36,848 nt of DNA, taken from NCBI GenBank assembly GCA_036394195.1, contig DASWFO010000081.1, positions 1-36,848 on the forward strand. The letters are read 5' to 3'. This document shows, piece by piece, positions 6,080 to 14,536 of the stretch; position 1 is the first letter of the stretch; the number at the start of each line of letters is the position of its first letter. This DNA comes from DATJPD01 sp036394195 (GTDB taxonomy: Bacteria > Pseudomonadota > Alphaproteobacteria > CACIAM-22H2). A program made the position numbers and the translations under genes. The notes below the pieces were generated by a model. That model made no database searches, was not told where the DNA came from, and worked only from the letters and a program-made list of their open reading frames with translations.

Positions 6080-6940
6080 CTATGGATTGTCGCGGCCGGC
6101 AATCTCGGCCTGCCACGGCGCCACCCGTCGCTCGATCACCCCGATCAGCGAGTTCAGCCCGATCGCCAGTACCATCAGCACGATGATCGGCACGAACATG
6201 GTCGCGGTATCGAAATTGTTCGCCGAGTTGATGATGATGGCGCCGAGCCCCGAGATCGTGGTGAAGAACTCCGCGATTACCATCGCCACCACGGCGCGTC
6301 CGACCGCGAGCCGGATGCCGGCCATGATATAGGGCAGGGTCGCGGGAAGGATGATCCGGCGCAGGATCGTCGTGTTGGGCGCGACGAATGCCTTCCCGAC
6401 CTCGATCAGGCTCTTCGGCACCGCGGTGACACCGAGCCACGTGTTGATGCAGATCGGAAAGATCGACATCAGCAGGATGACCGCCACCTTCACCCCGAAG
6501 CCCAGCCCCAGCCACAGCATGAGGAGCGGCACCAGCGCCACCAGCGGCATCGCGTAGCCGGCGGTGACGTACAGCCCGAGCGCCGCCTCCATCACCCAGA
6601 ACCGGCCGATCACGAGGCCGAGCGGCACGCCGATGACGATGGCCAGCAGGTAGCCGACGAGGAACGGCTGCAGACTCTGCAGCAGGGCTTTGGAGAGCTT
6701 GCCGGAGAGGACAAGGTCCCAGAACGCCTCCGCGATGGCGCTCGGGTAGGAGCCGAAGATCGGGTTGATCTGCCGTCCGAAGACTTCCCACAGCGCCACC
6801 GCCACGATCAGCGACGCCAGCGTGATCAGGGCCCGCGGGGGCCGCCGGCGGCTTCGCTCGCCGGGCTCGTCGTCCGCCGCCGCCGGCGTCGGCCGCTGGC
6901 CGGCCGGGTCGAGGACCGCGGTCTTGTCGCTGGGGCTCAA
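6080..6940 (-). CDS. ABC importer permease, SsuC/TauC/NrtB type
   Basis: The 286-residue protein is a BPD-type permease with about six membrane segments. The cytoplasmic EAA loop is clear: EVGKAFVAPNTTILRRIILP, then ATLPYIMAGIRLAVGRAVVA, which contacts the ATPase. Flanking segments (LPLVALVPLLMLWLGLGFG-like and GLGAIIINSANNFDT) match permeases for sulfonates, taurine, nitrate or riboflavin-pathway compounds. The likely start is a TTG at 6940 that overlaps the ATPase stop (TTGA) and has GGAG about nine bases upstream; no ATG is available before the first membrane segment. It is the last gene of a three-gene importer operon. Confidence 0.9.
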   Translation of the reverse strand: MSPSDKTAVLDPAGQRPTPAAADDEPGERSRRRPPRALITLASLIVAVALWEVFGRQINPIFGSYPSAIAEAFWDLVLSGKLSKALLQSLQPFLVGYLLAIVIGVPLGLVIGRFWVMEAALGLYVTAGYAMPLVALVPLLMLWLGLGFGVKVAVILLMSIFPICINTWLGVTAVPKSLIEVGKAFVAPNTTILRRIILPATLPYIMAGIRLAVGRAVVAMVIAEFFTTISGLGAIIINSANNFDTATMFVPIIVLMVLAIGLNSLIGVIERRVAPWQAEIAGRDNP

Positions 6941-7719
6941 TGGACGGACTCCGCCGGCCCATGCAGCGAGCGCCAGATCCGGTAGCGCGTCTCGGCGAAC
7001 TCCGGCAGGCCGCGGATGACACCCAAATCGCCGCGCGGCCGCGCCAGCGGCACGTCGTAGACGTCCTGGATCCTGCCGTCGCGCATGACGATGATCCGGT
7101 CCGCGAGCAGGACGGCCTCGTCGAGGTCGTGCGTCACGAACAGGATCGTCTTGTGGGTCCGGGCGTGGATGTCGAGCAACTCCGCCTGCATGGCCTCGCG
7201 GGTCTGCGCGTCCAGCGCTCCGAACGGCTCGTCCATCAGCAGCACCTTCGGATCGATGGCCAGCGCCCGGGCGATGCCCACCCGTTGCTTCATGCCGCCC
7301 GATAGCTGGTGCGGCCGGCGATTGGAGGAGTCCTTCAAGCCGACGAGGTCGAGATACTGCATCGCCGTGTCGCGAAGGGCGGCACCCCGCACCCCCTTCA
7401 TCTCGAGGCCGAACGTCACGTTCTCCAGTGCGGTCAGCCACGGCAGCAGCTCGGCATGCTGGAACACCATGCCGCGGTCGTAGCCGCACGCCTTCACCTC
7501 GCGGCCGTCGACCGTCACCCGGCCGCCGGTGGCCTGCTCGAGGCCCATGGTGACGCGCAACGCCGTGGTCTTGCCGCAGCCGCTCGGTCCGATCAGCACG
7601 ACGATCTCGCCGTCGCGGACGGTGAAGCTGACGCGGTCCAGGGCCTGAACCTTGTGCACTTTGCCGTCGAGGTGGAGCGTGAACCGCTTCGAGACGTCGA
7701 TCAGGCTGACCTCACCCAT
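6937..7719 (-). CDS. ABC importer ATPase, SsuB/TauB/NrtD type
   Basis: All ATPase motifs are intact in 260 residues: Walker A GPSGCGKTT (44-52), Q-loop Gln87, signature LSGGM (139-143), Walker B VLLMDEP (159-165), the D-loop GALD and switch His197 in VTHDLDEA. The DEAVLLADRIIVM stretch is typical of the nitrate/sulfonate/taurine importer subfamily. It energises uptake by the adjacent permease. The start ATG at 7719 lies 12 bases after the stop of the binding-protein gene, and its own stop overlaps the permease start. Substrate cannot be deduced from this subunit. Confidence 0.95.
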   Translation of the reverse strand: MGEVSLIDVSKRFTLHLDGKVHKVQALDRVSFTVRDGEIVVLIGPSGCGKTTALRVTMGLEQATGGRVTVDGREVKACGYDRGMVFQHAELLPWLTALENVTFGLEMKGVRGAALRDTAMQYLDLVGLKDSSNRRPHQLSGGMKQRVGIARALAIDPKVLLMDEPFGALDAQTREAMQAELLDIHARTHKTILFVTHDLDEAVLLADRIIVMRDGRIQDVYDVPLARPRGDLGVIRGLPEFAETRYRIWRSLHGPAESVH

Positions 7720-7731
7720 GCCGCACCCCGG

Positions 7732-8763
7732 TCATTTCGCGCCCACTCCCCCGATACGAGTGAACGCCGCGGCGCGGATGTCGGACTCCACGGCTCTGGC
7801 AATGTCGAAGCGCTGCTTCAGGGTCCCGTCCTTGACCAGTTGATCGGCCATCCAGGCAAGCTTTGCCACCGGCAATGAATACTCGGGATCGACGGCCTGC
7901 GTCCGGAGCGCGTTGTCGTACACGAATTCGGGTCGCGGATCGTCGGGCTTGATGCCGGTGATCTGGCGGGTGAGACGTACCGCGTCGTCGCGATGCGCGA
8001 CGGCATGGCGAAAGCCTGTGATCAGCGCCGCCATGAACCGCACCGCGTCGTCGTGACGCGCGGCCAGGTTTTTGCCCGTCGACATCACGCATTCGCGGAC
8101 ATAGTCCGGCAGGGCATCCTTCGCCGCGACCAGCATCTTCACGCCTTGCTTCTCGGCGATCGGCAGGTACTCGTTGGACACGATCGCCGCATCGGCGACG
8201 CCGGCCACCACCGCCTTGAAGCGGTCGAGGTCGCTGCCGAGATTGGCGAAATTCACCGTCGCGGCGGGGACGCCGGCCTGCTCCAGCATGGCGCGCGCGA
8301 CCACCGCCGGGTTCGCGGACGGGGCGGAGATCGCGAAGGTTTTGCCCTTGAGATCGGCGAGCGCCTGCACCTGGCCGCGAACGAAGATGCCGTAGGGCAG
8401 GCCGGGCCATGGGCAGCCGATGATCTTGAGGTCGCCGCCGCGCGACGCCGCGATGATCGAGCCGACCGGACCGCCGTCGAAACTGTCGATCTCGCCGGCG
8501 AGGAGCGCCTGCAGCGCGATGATGTCGGTCTTGAACTGCACGATGTCGAGCTTGATCGACTGCTTGTCCGCGAACCCCTGGTCGACCATCCAGAAGAAGC
8601 CGGCGTCGCTCTTGGCTTCGATCATGCCGTGCCGCCACGGCGCCTGGGGCTGCGCCGCCGCCGTGCCCATGGCACACGCCAGGCCCAGGGCCCACGCCAG
8701 GAATCCCGCCGCGACGGCGCTGCAACGTCCCGCGATCTTCGATTGGCACCGGCGGCTCGTCAC
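7732..8763 (-). CDS. Periplasmic binding protein of an SsuA/TauA/NMT1-type ABC importer
   Basis: The start is a GTG at 8763 with GGGAGGAAG directly upstream. Residues 1-38 form a signal peptide with a basic start and a hydrophobic core (VAAGFLAWALGLACAMGTAA), probably cleaved near AAA-QPQ. The mature part has the two-lobe NMT1/THI5-like pattern: AGFFWMVDQGFADKQ, IIALQALLAGEIDSFDGGPV, LADLKGKTFAISAPSANPAV and AGVADAAIVSNEYLPIAE. These proteins bind sulfonates, nitrate, pyrimidine precursors or other small anions and amines; nothing here decides among them. With the following ATPase and permease the importer is complete, in the order binding protein, ATPase, permease. Confidence 0.9.
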   Translation of the reverse strand: MTSRRCQSKIAGRCSAVAAGFLAWALGLACAMGTAAAQPQAPWRHGMIEAKSDAGFFWMVDQGFADKQSIKLDIVQFKTDIIALQALLAGEIDSFDGGPVGSIIAASRGGDLKIIGCPWPGLPYGIFVRGQVQALADLKGKTFAISAPSANPAVVARAMLEQAGVPAATVNFANLGSDLDRFKAVVAGVADAAIVSNEYLPIAEKQGVKMLVAAKDALPDYVRECVMSTGKNLAARHDDAVRFMAALITGFRHAVAHRDDAVRLTRQITGIKPDDPRPEFVYDNALRTQAVDPEYSLPVAKLAWMADQLVKDGTLKQRFDIARAVESDIRAAAFTRIGGVGAK

Positions 8764-8817
8764 GGCCGCTTCCTCCCTCGCCCGTCAACCGGCGGCCACC
8801 TTATCGGGAAGCGGCCC

Positions 8818-8849
8818 AAAAAAGAACCCCTGCCGGAAGGCAGGGGTTC
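8818..8849 (-). terminator. Intrinsic terminator of the MFS gene
   Basis: A perfect 11-bp stem, GAACCCCTGCC / GGCAGGGGTTC (8824-8849), with a 4-base loop is followed on the minus strand by TTTTTT (complement of 8818-8823). It lies about 46 bases after the MFS stop and separates that gene from the ABC operon downstream. Confidence 0.9.
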
Positions 8850-8895
8850 GAAGGCGCTGGCCGGAGCCGAAGGTTCCGGCCGTGTCGGGTGCGTG

Positions 8896-10509
8896 TCAGT
8901 TCTGGATGTCGACGTTGTTCCGCTCTTTGATGAACAACGCGCCGACGACCACCGTCATCACCGCGACGATGATCGGGTACCAGAGGCCGTAGTAGATGTC
9001 CCCCTGGGCCGCGACCAACGCCGTCGCGAGCAGCGGCAGCATGCCGCCGAACCAGCCGTTGCCGATGTGGTAGGGCAGCGACATCGAGGTATAGCGGATC
9101 TTGGTCGGGAACAGCTCGACCAGGAATGCTGCGATCGGCCCGTACACCATGGTCACGTAGATCACCATGATGACGAGCAGCAGTTCGGTCATGCCCCAGT
9201 TGATCTTGGCGGGGTCGGCCTTGTCGGGATAGCCGGCCGCTTTCAGCGCGGCGGCGACCTTTGGCTGGTCCCAACCTTCGAGCTTGGTGCTGCCGATCGT
9301 GACCGCGACCGGACCCGTTCCATTCTCCGACTTGAAGGACAGGCCCGCCTTGGTCAGGTAGTCCTTCGCCCGGTCGCACTCGGTGAACGTCGACCATGGG
9401 CCGACGAAGATGTGGAAGTTGCACTGCGCCGGATCGGCGGTGACCACGAGCGGGGTCTTCTGCTGGAACGCTTCGAGGTCCGGGTTGGCGAAGTGGGTGA
9501 GCCCCTGGAAGAGCGGGAAATACGTGATCGCGGCGATCGCGCAGCCCGCCAGGATGATCTTCAACCGGCCAATCCGGTCCGAGAGCCAGCCGAATACGAT
9601 GAAGAACGGCGTGCCGATGATCAGCGAGAGCCCGATCAGGGTATACGCCGTGACGTAGTCCACCCTCAGCGAGATGGTCAGGAAGAACAGGGCGTAGAAC
9701 TGGCCAGTGTACCAGACGACGCCCTGGCCCGCCGTTGCACCCAGCAGCGCCAGGAGCACGTACTTGTTGTTCGGATAATGGAGGAAGCTTTCGGTGAGCG
9801 GGGCTTTCGAGCCGCGCCCCTCGGCGACCATCCGCTGGAACACCGGCGATTCATTCAGCTTGAGCCGGATGTAGACCGAGAAGATCAGCAGGATCAGCGA
9901 CACCAGGAACGGGACGCGCCATCCCCAATCGATGAAGATCTTGGTGTCCATCTGGGTCCGGCAGAGCCCGATGACGGCCAGCGATAGGAAGAAGCCCAGC
10001 GTCGCGGTCGTCTGGATCCAGCTCGTGGCATAGCCGCGCTTGTCGTGCGCCGCATGCTCGGCCACGTAGGTTGCCGCACCGCCGTATTCGCCGCCGAGGG
10101 CCAAGCCTTGCAGCAGGCGCAGCGTGACCAGCAGCACCGGCGCGCCCCAGCCGAAGACCGAGAACGTCGGCAGCAGGCCGACGGCGAAGGTCGAGCCGCC
10201 CATCACCACGATGGTGATGAGGAAGGTGTATTTGCGGCCGACGAGGTCGCCGATACGGCCAAAGATCAGTGCGCCGAAGGGCCGGACCAGGAAGCCGGCG
10301 GCGTAGGTGGCGAACGCCGACAGCAGCGCGGCGGTCTCGTTACCGGACGGGAAGAACAGGGCGGCGAAAAACGGCGCCAGCGTCGCGTACAGATAGAAGT
10401 CGTACCATTCGAACACCGTGCCGAGCGAGGAGGCGAAGATGACCTTTCGCTCTTCCTCTTTGGAGACCAGGCGTCCGCGTGGCGCGTAGCCCGCTGCAAC
10501 TGTCGTCAT
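8896..10509 (-). CDS. MFS transporter, metabolite:H+ symporter (MHS) family
   Basis: The 537-residue protein has the MHS pattern: SSLGTVFEWYDFYLYATLAP in the first segment, FLVRPFGALIFGRIGDLVGR with the MFS motif A, RLLQGLALGGEYGGAATYVA in the fourth, and a second motif A copy GWLSDRIGRLK in the C-terminal half. A long hydrophilic insertion of roughly 100 residues (with TADPAQCNFHIF and two Cys) interrupts the C-terminal half before WGMTELLLVIMVIYV. From memory, similar insertions occur in other alphaproteobacterial MHS members. Relatives carry alpha-ketoglutarate, citrate, shikimate, proline/betaine or monocarboxylates. ATG at 10509 has GGGGG upstream. A strong terminator follows, and palindromes precede it. 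Its neighbour is a CrbSR-like system, suggesting a carboxylate substrate. Confidence 0.9.
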   Translation of the reverse strand: MTTVAAGYAPRGRLVSKEEERKVIFASSLGTVFEWYDFYLYATLAPFFAALFFPSGNETAALLSAFATYAAGFLVRPFGALIFGRIGDLVGRKYTFLITIVVMGGSTFAVGLLPTFSVFGWGAPVLLVTLRLLQGLALGGEYGGAATYVAEHAAHDKRGYATSWIQTTATLGFFLSLAVIGLCRTQMDTKIFIDWGWRVPFLVSLILLIFSVYIRLKLNESPVFQRMVAEGRGSKAPLTESFLHYPNNKYVLLALLGATAGQGVVWYTGQFYALFFLTISLRVDYVTAYTLIGLSLIIGTPFFIVFGWLSDRIGRLKIILAGCAIAAITYFPLFQGLTHFANPDLEAFQQKTPLVVTADPAQCNFHIFVGPWSTFTECDRAKDYLTKAGLSFKSENGTGPVAVTIGSTKLEGWDQPKVAAALKAAGYPDKADPAKINWGMTELLLVIMVIYVTMVYGPIAAFLVELFPTKIRYTSMSLPYHIGNGWFGGMLPLLATALVAAQGDIYYGLWYPIIVAVMTVVVGALFIKERNNVDIQN

Positions 10510-10645
10510 GATCGGTTACCCCCGTTGTGGTTGAACGTCAGACTGAGGCGATGTCCGCCGGCCGGCGGCACGGTGCCGCGCATGCGATGGCCATGGCCGT
10601 GAAGGTTCACTGGCGAGGAGTGGGATCGGCGTTTCTCCCGGGCGT

Positions 10646-10664
10646 TTCTCCGCTGTGCGGAGAA
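10646..10664. repeat. Inverted repeat in MFS upstream region
   Basis: TTCTCCGC-TGT-GCGGAGAA is a perfect 8-bp inverted repeat about 140 bases before the MFS start. A second CGTTTCTCC copy lies just before it on the plus strand (about 10630-10638). Confidence 0.45.
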
Positions 10665-10716
10665 TCTGCCTAGTTTCTTGGCACGGAACTCTAGGCGGGC
10701 CGCGGCCGCCGCCACA

Positions 10717-10734
10717 ATTAGGGTAAACCCTAAT
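10717..10734. promoter_or_regulatory. Palindromic operator candidate ATTAGGGT-AA-ACCCTAAT
   Basis: A perfect 8-bp inverted repeat with a two-base centre lies between the end of the FixJ/LuxR regulator gene (10783) and the MFS start (10509). A further TTAGGGT half site is at about 10758-10764. Dyads of this size fit the dimeric LuxR-type DNA-binding domain of the neighbouring regulator; the pairing with that regulator is inference. Confidence 0.5.
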
Positions 10735-10782
10735 GGATTAACGACGATTCGGCCGCCTTAGGGTCGGCCACCCGACGCCCGG

Positions 10783-11433
10783 TTAGCGGTGTTCCGCCGC
10801 CAGCATCGACACGCGGACCAGCTCGGCGACCGAATGGACGTTGAGCTTCTCCATGATCCGCGCGCGGTGGACCTCGACGGTCTTGATGCTGACCGCCAGC
10901 TCGTCGGCGATGACTTTATTGGGCTTGCCCGCGACGACGTGCTGCATCACCTCCTGTTCGCGCGGCGTCAGCGTGGCCAGGCCGCTGCGCACGGCGTCCT
11001 CGCGCTGCCGCCGGGCCAGGCTTGCGGCACTGCGCTCCAGGCACTGCCGGGCGAGGTCGACTACCTTCTTGTAGTCGAAGGGTTTGACCACGAAATCGAC
11101 CGCGCCGTGCTTCACCGCTTCGACGGCGCGCGGCACGTCGGCGGTGGCCGAAATGAAGATCACCGGCAGCTCGGCGCGGCTCTCCTTGAGCTGGGCCTGC
11201 AGGCGCAGGCCGTCCATGCCGCCCAGCGTCAGATCGAGCAGCAGGCAGGCCGGGCCGTCGCCGCGCGGCTGGGCGAGAAACTCCTCCGCGGTCGCGAAGC
11301 TCTCGACGCGCACGTCCTCCCGCTTCATGAGCCAGGTCAAGAGACGGCGGATCGACGGGTCGTCGTCGACGACATACACGGTCGGCTCGGCGTTGGGACG
11401 AATGGCGGATCGTCCGGCCGGCGCATCTGCCAT
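10783..11433 (-). CDS. FixJ/NarL-type response regulator (CrbR-like)
   Basis: The receiver domain spans about residues 18-130: VYVVDDDPS with the acidic triad, phosphoacceptor Asp67 in CLLLDLTLGG, FISATAD with the switch Thr/Ser position, and VVKPFD with the Lys. A LuxR-type HTH follows at about 150-212: LTPREQEVMQHVVAGKPNKV, then IADELAVSIKTVEVHRARIM. It is a cytosolic transcription factor. It lies 90 bases downstream of an SSS-type histidine kinase on the same strand, the gene order of CrbS/CrbR acetate-switch systems, where the regulator activates acetyl-CoA synthetase genes. ATG at 11433 has GGGAGGG upstream. The presumed target gene is not in the window. Confidence 0.9.
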   Translation of the reverse strand: MADAPAGRSAIRPNAEPTVYVVDDDPSIRRLLTWLMKREDVRVESFATAEEFLAQPRGDGPACLLLDLTLGGMDGLRLQAQLKESRAELPVIFISATADVPRAVEAVKHGAVDFVVKPFDYKKVVDLARQCLERSAASLARRQREDAVRSGLATLTPREQEVMQHVVAGKPNKVIADELAVSIKTVEVHRARIMEKLNVHSVAELVRVSMLAAEHR

Positions 11434-11522
11434 GCGTGGCCCTCCCTAACCGCGGTATTTTGCTGACGGCGCCGCGACTTGGCAACCGGCAAGGGCGCTG
11501 GCCTGGGGCGCCGCGGCGGCCG

Positions 11523-14285
11523 TCATTTCGCCGCTTCCAGGGTTTGCGCCTGTGCGGCGATCGGGATGGTGAAGATGAAGACCGCGCCGTGCCCCGGCCG
11601 GCTCTCCGCCCAGATCCGTCCGCCGAAATGCTCGATGATCCGCCGCGAGATCGGCAGTCCCAGGCCGGAGCCGGCTGGCTTGTTGGTGAGGGCATCGCCG
11701 ACCTGGCGGAATTTCTCGAAGATCGTATCGAGATCCTGGGCGGCGATCCCAGGCCCATTGTCGACGACACGGATCTCGAGCGCCGCGCCAAGGCGCCGCA
11801 CCGTCACCGCGACGCGGCCGGTGCCCGAGCGGCAGAATTTCACCGCGTTCGACAGCAAATTGATGAACACCTGCATCAGCTGGTCGCGGTCCGCGCGCAC
11901 CTGCGGCAGGTCGTCCGGCAGCCCGGCGGCCAGCGTCACCGACTTGTCGCTGAACAGGCCGCCCACGGCCGCCGCGGCATCGGCCACCACGCCCCGCAGA
12001 TCGACCGGGCCGATCTGCCAATCGAAGCGGCCGGCGTCGATCTTGGCCAGGTCGAGCACCTGGTTGATCAGGCGCGTGAGGCGCCCGCTCTCCTTGGTGA
12101 TGATGCCGAGAAACTCCCGGCGCTGCTCGGCGGGAATGTCCGGGTTGTCGTGCAGGATCTCGGAGAACGAGCGGATCGACGTCAGCGGCGTGCGCAGCTC
12201 GTGGGTCACCGTCGCAATGAAATCGTCCTTCAGCCGGTCCAGCTCCTTGAGCCTTGCGTTCACCGCCCGCAGCTCGGCCGACGCCGTCTCGAGCTCGGCC
12301 GATTTTTGCTCGAGCTGGCGGCTGTATTCGATGACTTGCGACGCCTCGTCGAGGATCGCCATGACCTCTTCGAGGCCGAGATTTTCGCCTTTGACCACCG
12401 AGGCGACCATCACGCGCGCCGACGCGGCGCCGATCGCCCCGGCCAGGAGTCGCTCGGTGAAGTGCAGCAACGGCACGTCGGCGGCGGCGAGCTTCGCGAG
12501 GTTGAGGCCGCGGGCCGCCGCATGGCCGGCGAACGCGCGGTCGGCCCGCTCGCGACCGATGAACCGCGCCACCAGCGCGTGCAGGTCGCGGTACGATGCC
12601 TGGCCGCGCCACAGACCGCGTCTGTCCCGTGCCGCCGGCTGCTGGAACGCCTCGACGAAGCGGGTGGCCTGGATGCGTTCGGTCGGGCTTTGCCGGGTGG
12701 TCAGGGACACGGCGACATAGACGCCGGCGTTGCCGATCAGGCTCCAGAACAAGGCATGCGCCAGCGGATCGAAGCCGGTCAGCCCGAACAGGGCGTAGGG
12801 GTTCAACAACGCGATGCCGAAGAGACCATCGGTCAGGAACGCCTCGGACAGCCAGCCCGAGCGGGCAAACGACGGCAGCAACAGCGTATAGATCCAGATC
12901 GCGAAGCCGAGCGAGAGCCCGGCCAGGGCGCCGGCGCGAGTCCCGCCGCGCCAGTAGATCCCGCCGATGATCGCCGGCGCGAACTGCGCCACGGCGGCGA
13001 AGGACAGCAACCCGATGGTGACCAGCGCGTAGGACCCGCCGATCAGCCGGAAGTACAGATAGCCGAGGAACAGGATCAGGACGATGCTGCCGCGCCGGAT
13101 CGCGATCAGAAGCCGGGTCAGGTCGCCGCGCTGGGTCAGCCGCAACCACGGCATGCGCAACAGGATCGGCATTACGAGGTCGTTGCAGATCATGGTCGAG
13201 AGCGCGATGGTCTCGACGATGACCATGCCGGTGGCCGCCGACAGGCCGCCGATGAAGGCGAGCAGCGTGATCACCGGGCTGTCCGCCAGCATCGGCAAGG
13301 TGAGCACGAAGGTGTCTGGATCGACGCTGCCCGGCTCGAAGCTCAAAAGCCCGGCGAAGGCGAGCGGCAGCACGAAGACGTTGATCAGCAGCAGGTAGAG
13401 CGGAAACAGCCACACCGCTTTTCCGAGATGGCGCTCGTCGACGTTCTCCACCACCAGGACCTGAAACTGCCGCGGCAGGAACAGGATCGCCGCCATCGAC
13501 AGGATCATCAGCGTGATCCAGCCGCTGTCCCCGCTGGTGCCGATGCTCGTCAGCAGGGGTGCTATGTCCGGGCGCGCGGCCACCCGGCTGAAGATGTCGC
13601 CGAGGCCGTCGAACATGGAATATGTGACGAACAAGCCGACGGCAAGGAAGGCGATGAGCTTGACGACGGATTCGAACGCAATGGCGGTGACCATCCCGTC
13701 GTGCCGCTCGGTCGCGTCGATGTGGCGCGTCCCGTAAAGTATGGCGAACGTGGCCATGAGCGCTGCGACGTAGAGCGCCGTATCGCCGAGGATCGACGAC
13801 GCGGCGTCGTCGCCGGCGACGCCAGCGCCGGCATACGACGACTCAGATAGGACATGGTAGCTGGCCGAGACGGCCTTCAGCTGCAGGGCGATATAGGGCG
13901 TGATGACGACGACCGCGATGACCGTCACCAGCCCGCCGAGCAGCTGGCTCTTCCCGTACCGCGAGGCGACGAAATCGGCGATGGATGTGATGCGGTTGCT
14001 CTTGCTGATGCGCAGGATCTTCCGCATCACCGGCCACCACAGCACGGCGACCAGCGTCGGCCCGAGATAGATCGGCAGGAAGTCCACGCCGCTCGTCGCC
14101 GCCCGGCCGACGCTGCCATAGAAGGTCCACGCCGTGCAGTAGACGGCGATCGAGAGCGCGTAGACATAGGGGCTGGCGACGACGCTCCGGCCGGCATCGG
14201 CGCGCTTGTCGCCCCAATATGCGATCTCGAACAGCAGGCACAGATAGCCGAATCCGGCGCCGAGAACGAGCCAGGCCGGCAGCAC
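11523..14285 (-). CDS. Sodium:solute symporter-like sensor histidine kinase with STAC domain (CrbS-like)
   Basis: The protein has 920 residues. Residues 1-530 form an SLC5/SSS transporter-like module with about 13 membrane segments, including SNRITSIADFVASRYGKSQL and GGLSAATGMVIVETIALSTM. Residues of about 560-660 match the STAC linker (LLHFTERLLAGAIGAASARV, then EEVMAILDEASQVI). A coiled coil leads to the HisKA domain with His695 in THELRTPLTSI, and the ATPase domain has the N-box NLLSNAVKF, VDNGPGI and GSGLGLPIS. In CrbS and CbrA relatives the transporter part senses or moves a small solute. The start is a GTG at 14285 with GGAGG five bases upstream, right after the stop of the small membrane protein. 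No PAS domain is evident. Confidence 0.92.
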   Translation of the reverse strand: MLPAWLVLGAGFGYLCLLFEIAYWGDKRADAGRSVVASPYVYALSIAVYCTAWTFYGSVGRAATSGVDFLPIYLGPTLVAVLWWPVMRKILRISKSNRITSIADFVASRYGKSQLLGGLVTVIAVVVITPYIALQLKAVSASYHVLSESSYAGAGVAGDDAASSILGDTALYVAALMATFAILYGTRHIDATERHDGMVTAIAFESVVKLIAFLAVGLFVTYSMFDGLGDIFSRVAARPDIAPLLTSIGTSGDSGWITLMILSMAAILFLPRQFQVLVVENVDERHLGKAVWLFPLYLLLINVFVLPLAFAGLLSFEPGSVDPDTFVLTLPMLADSPVITLLAFIGGLSAATGMVIVETIALSTMICNDLVMPILLRMPWLRLTQRGDLTRLLIAIRRGSIVLILFLGYLYFRLIGGSYALVTIGLLSFAAVAQFAPAIIGGIYWRGGTRAGALAGLSLGFAIWIYTLLLPSFARSGWLSEAFLTDGLFGIALLNPYALFGLTGFDPLAHALFWSLIGNAGVYVAVSLTTRQSPTERIQATRFVEAFQQPAARDRRGLWRGQASYRDLHALVARFIGRERADRAFAGHAAARGLNLAKLAAADVPLLHFTERLLAGAIGAASARVMVASVVKGENLGLEEVMAILDEASQVIEYSRQLEQKSAELETASAELRAVNARLKELDRLKDDFIATVTHELRTPLTSIRSFSEILHDNPDIPAEQRREFLGIITKESGRLTRLINQVLDLAKIDAGRFDWQIGPVDLRGVVADAAAAVGGLFSDKSVTLAAGLPDDLPQVRADRDQLMQVFINLLSNAVKFCRSGTGRVAVTVRRLGAALEIRVVDNGPGIAAQDLDTIFEKFRQVGDALTNKPAGSGLGLPISRRIIEHFGGRIWAESRPGHGAVFIFTIPIAAQAQTLEAAK

Positions 14286-14293
14286 GACGCCTC

Positions 14294-14536
14294 CTACTCG
14301 TCGGACGCGGCGGGGTCGGGCACGTTGCGCTCCCGCTCGCTCCGGCTTTCGCGTTCGATGATCAGCGCCAGCAGTCCGATCAGAACCGCCCACACGGCAA
14401 ACAGATACAGGAAGAGGACGGGCACGCCGGCGATCAGGATCTCGGTGCGGAAGATCGCCATCAGCGGCGGATCGATGGCAAGACAGCCAAACAGGAAGAT
14501 GGCGATCAGGCGCTCGCCGGTCCGGCTCTCTCTCAT
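14294..14536 (-). CDS. Small two-TM membrane protein linked to the SSS kinase
   Basis: The 80-residue protein begins MRESRTGERLIAIFLFGCLA and has two hydrophobic segments (about 9-30 and 34-62, the latter GVPVLFLYLFAVWAVLIGLL), then a charged tail ending PDPAASDE. From memory, similar small proteins with an RxGERLxAxFLxG start and a VLFLYLFxxW second helix occur next to SSS-type kinases in other proteobacteria. They resemble the small partner subunits of some solute symporters. ATG at 14536 overlaps the stop of the receiver gene (ATGA), and its TAG is eight bases before the kinase start, so it is made together with both. A role as accessory subunit of the sensor is inference. Confidence 0.75.
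   Translation of the reverse strand: MRESRTGERLIAIFLFGCLAIDPPLMAIFRTEILIAGVPVLFLYLFAVWAVLIGLLALIIERESRSERERNVPDPAASDE

Noticed and set aside
4674..7022. Long minus-strand frame joining the single-TM protein to sequence beneath the ABC permease
   Set aside because: Only the part below 5228 looks like protein and has an RBS; the rest is antisense or out of frame with the permease and the 5544 gene.
7993..9987. Long plus-strand open frame opposite the binding-protein and MFS genes
   Set aside because: Its translation is Arg/Asp/His-rich with no domain and mirrors two well-supported minus-strand genes; it is an effect of high GC.
10679..10697. TGGCAC on the plus strand, resembling a sigma-54 -24 element
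   Set aside because: No GC of a -12 element follows at the right distance, and it points away from the MFS start toward the end of a minus-strand gene.
11436..13850. Plus-strand open frame of about 800 codons opposite the SSS kinase
   Set aside because: Low-complexity Arg/Gln/Asp-rich translation, antisense to a kinase with all motifs intact.
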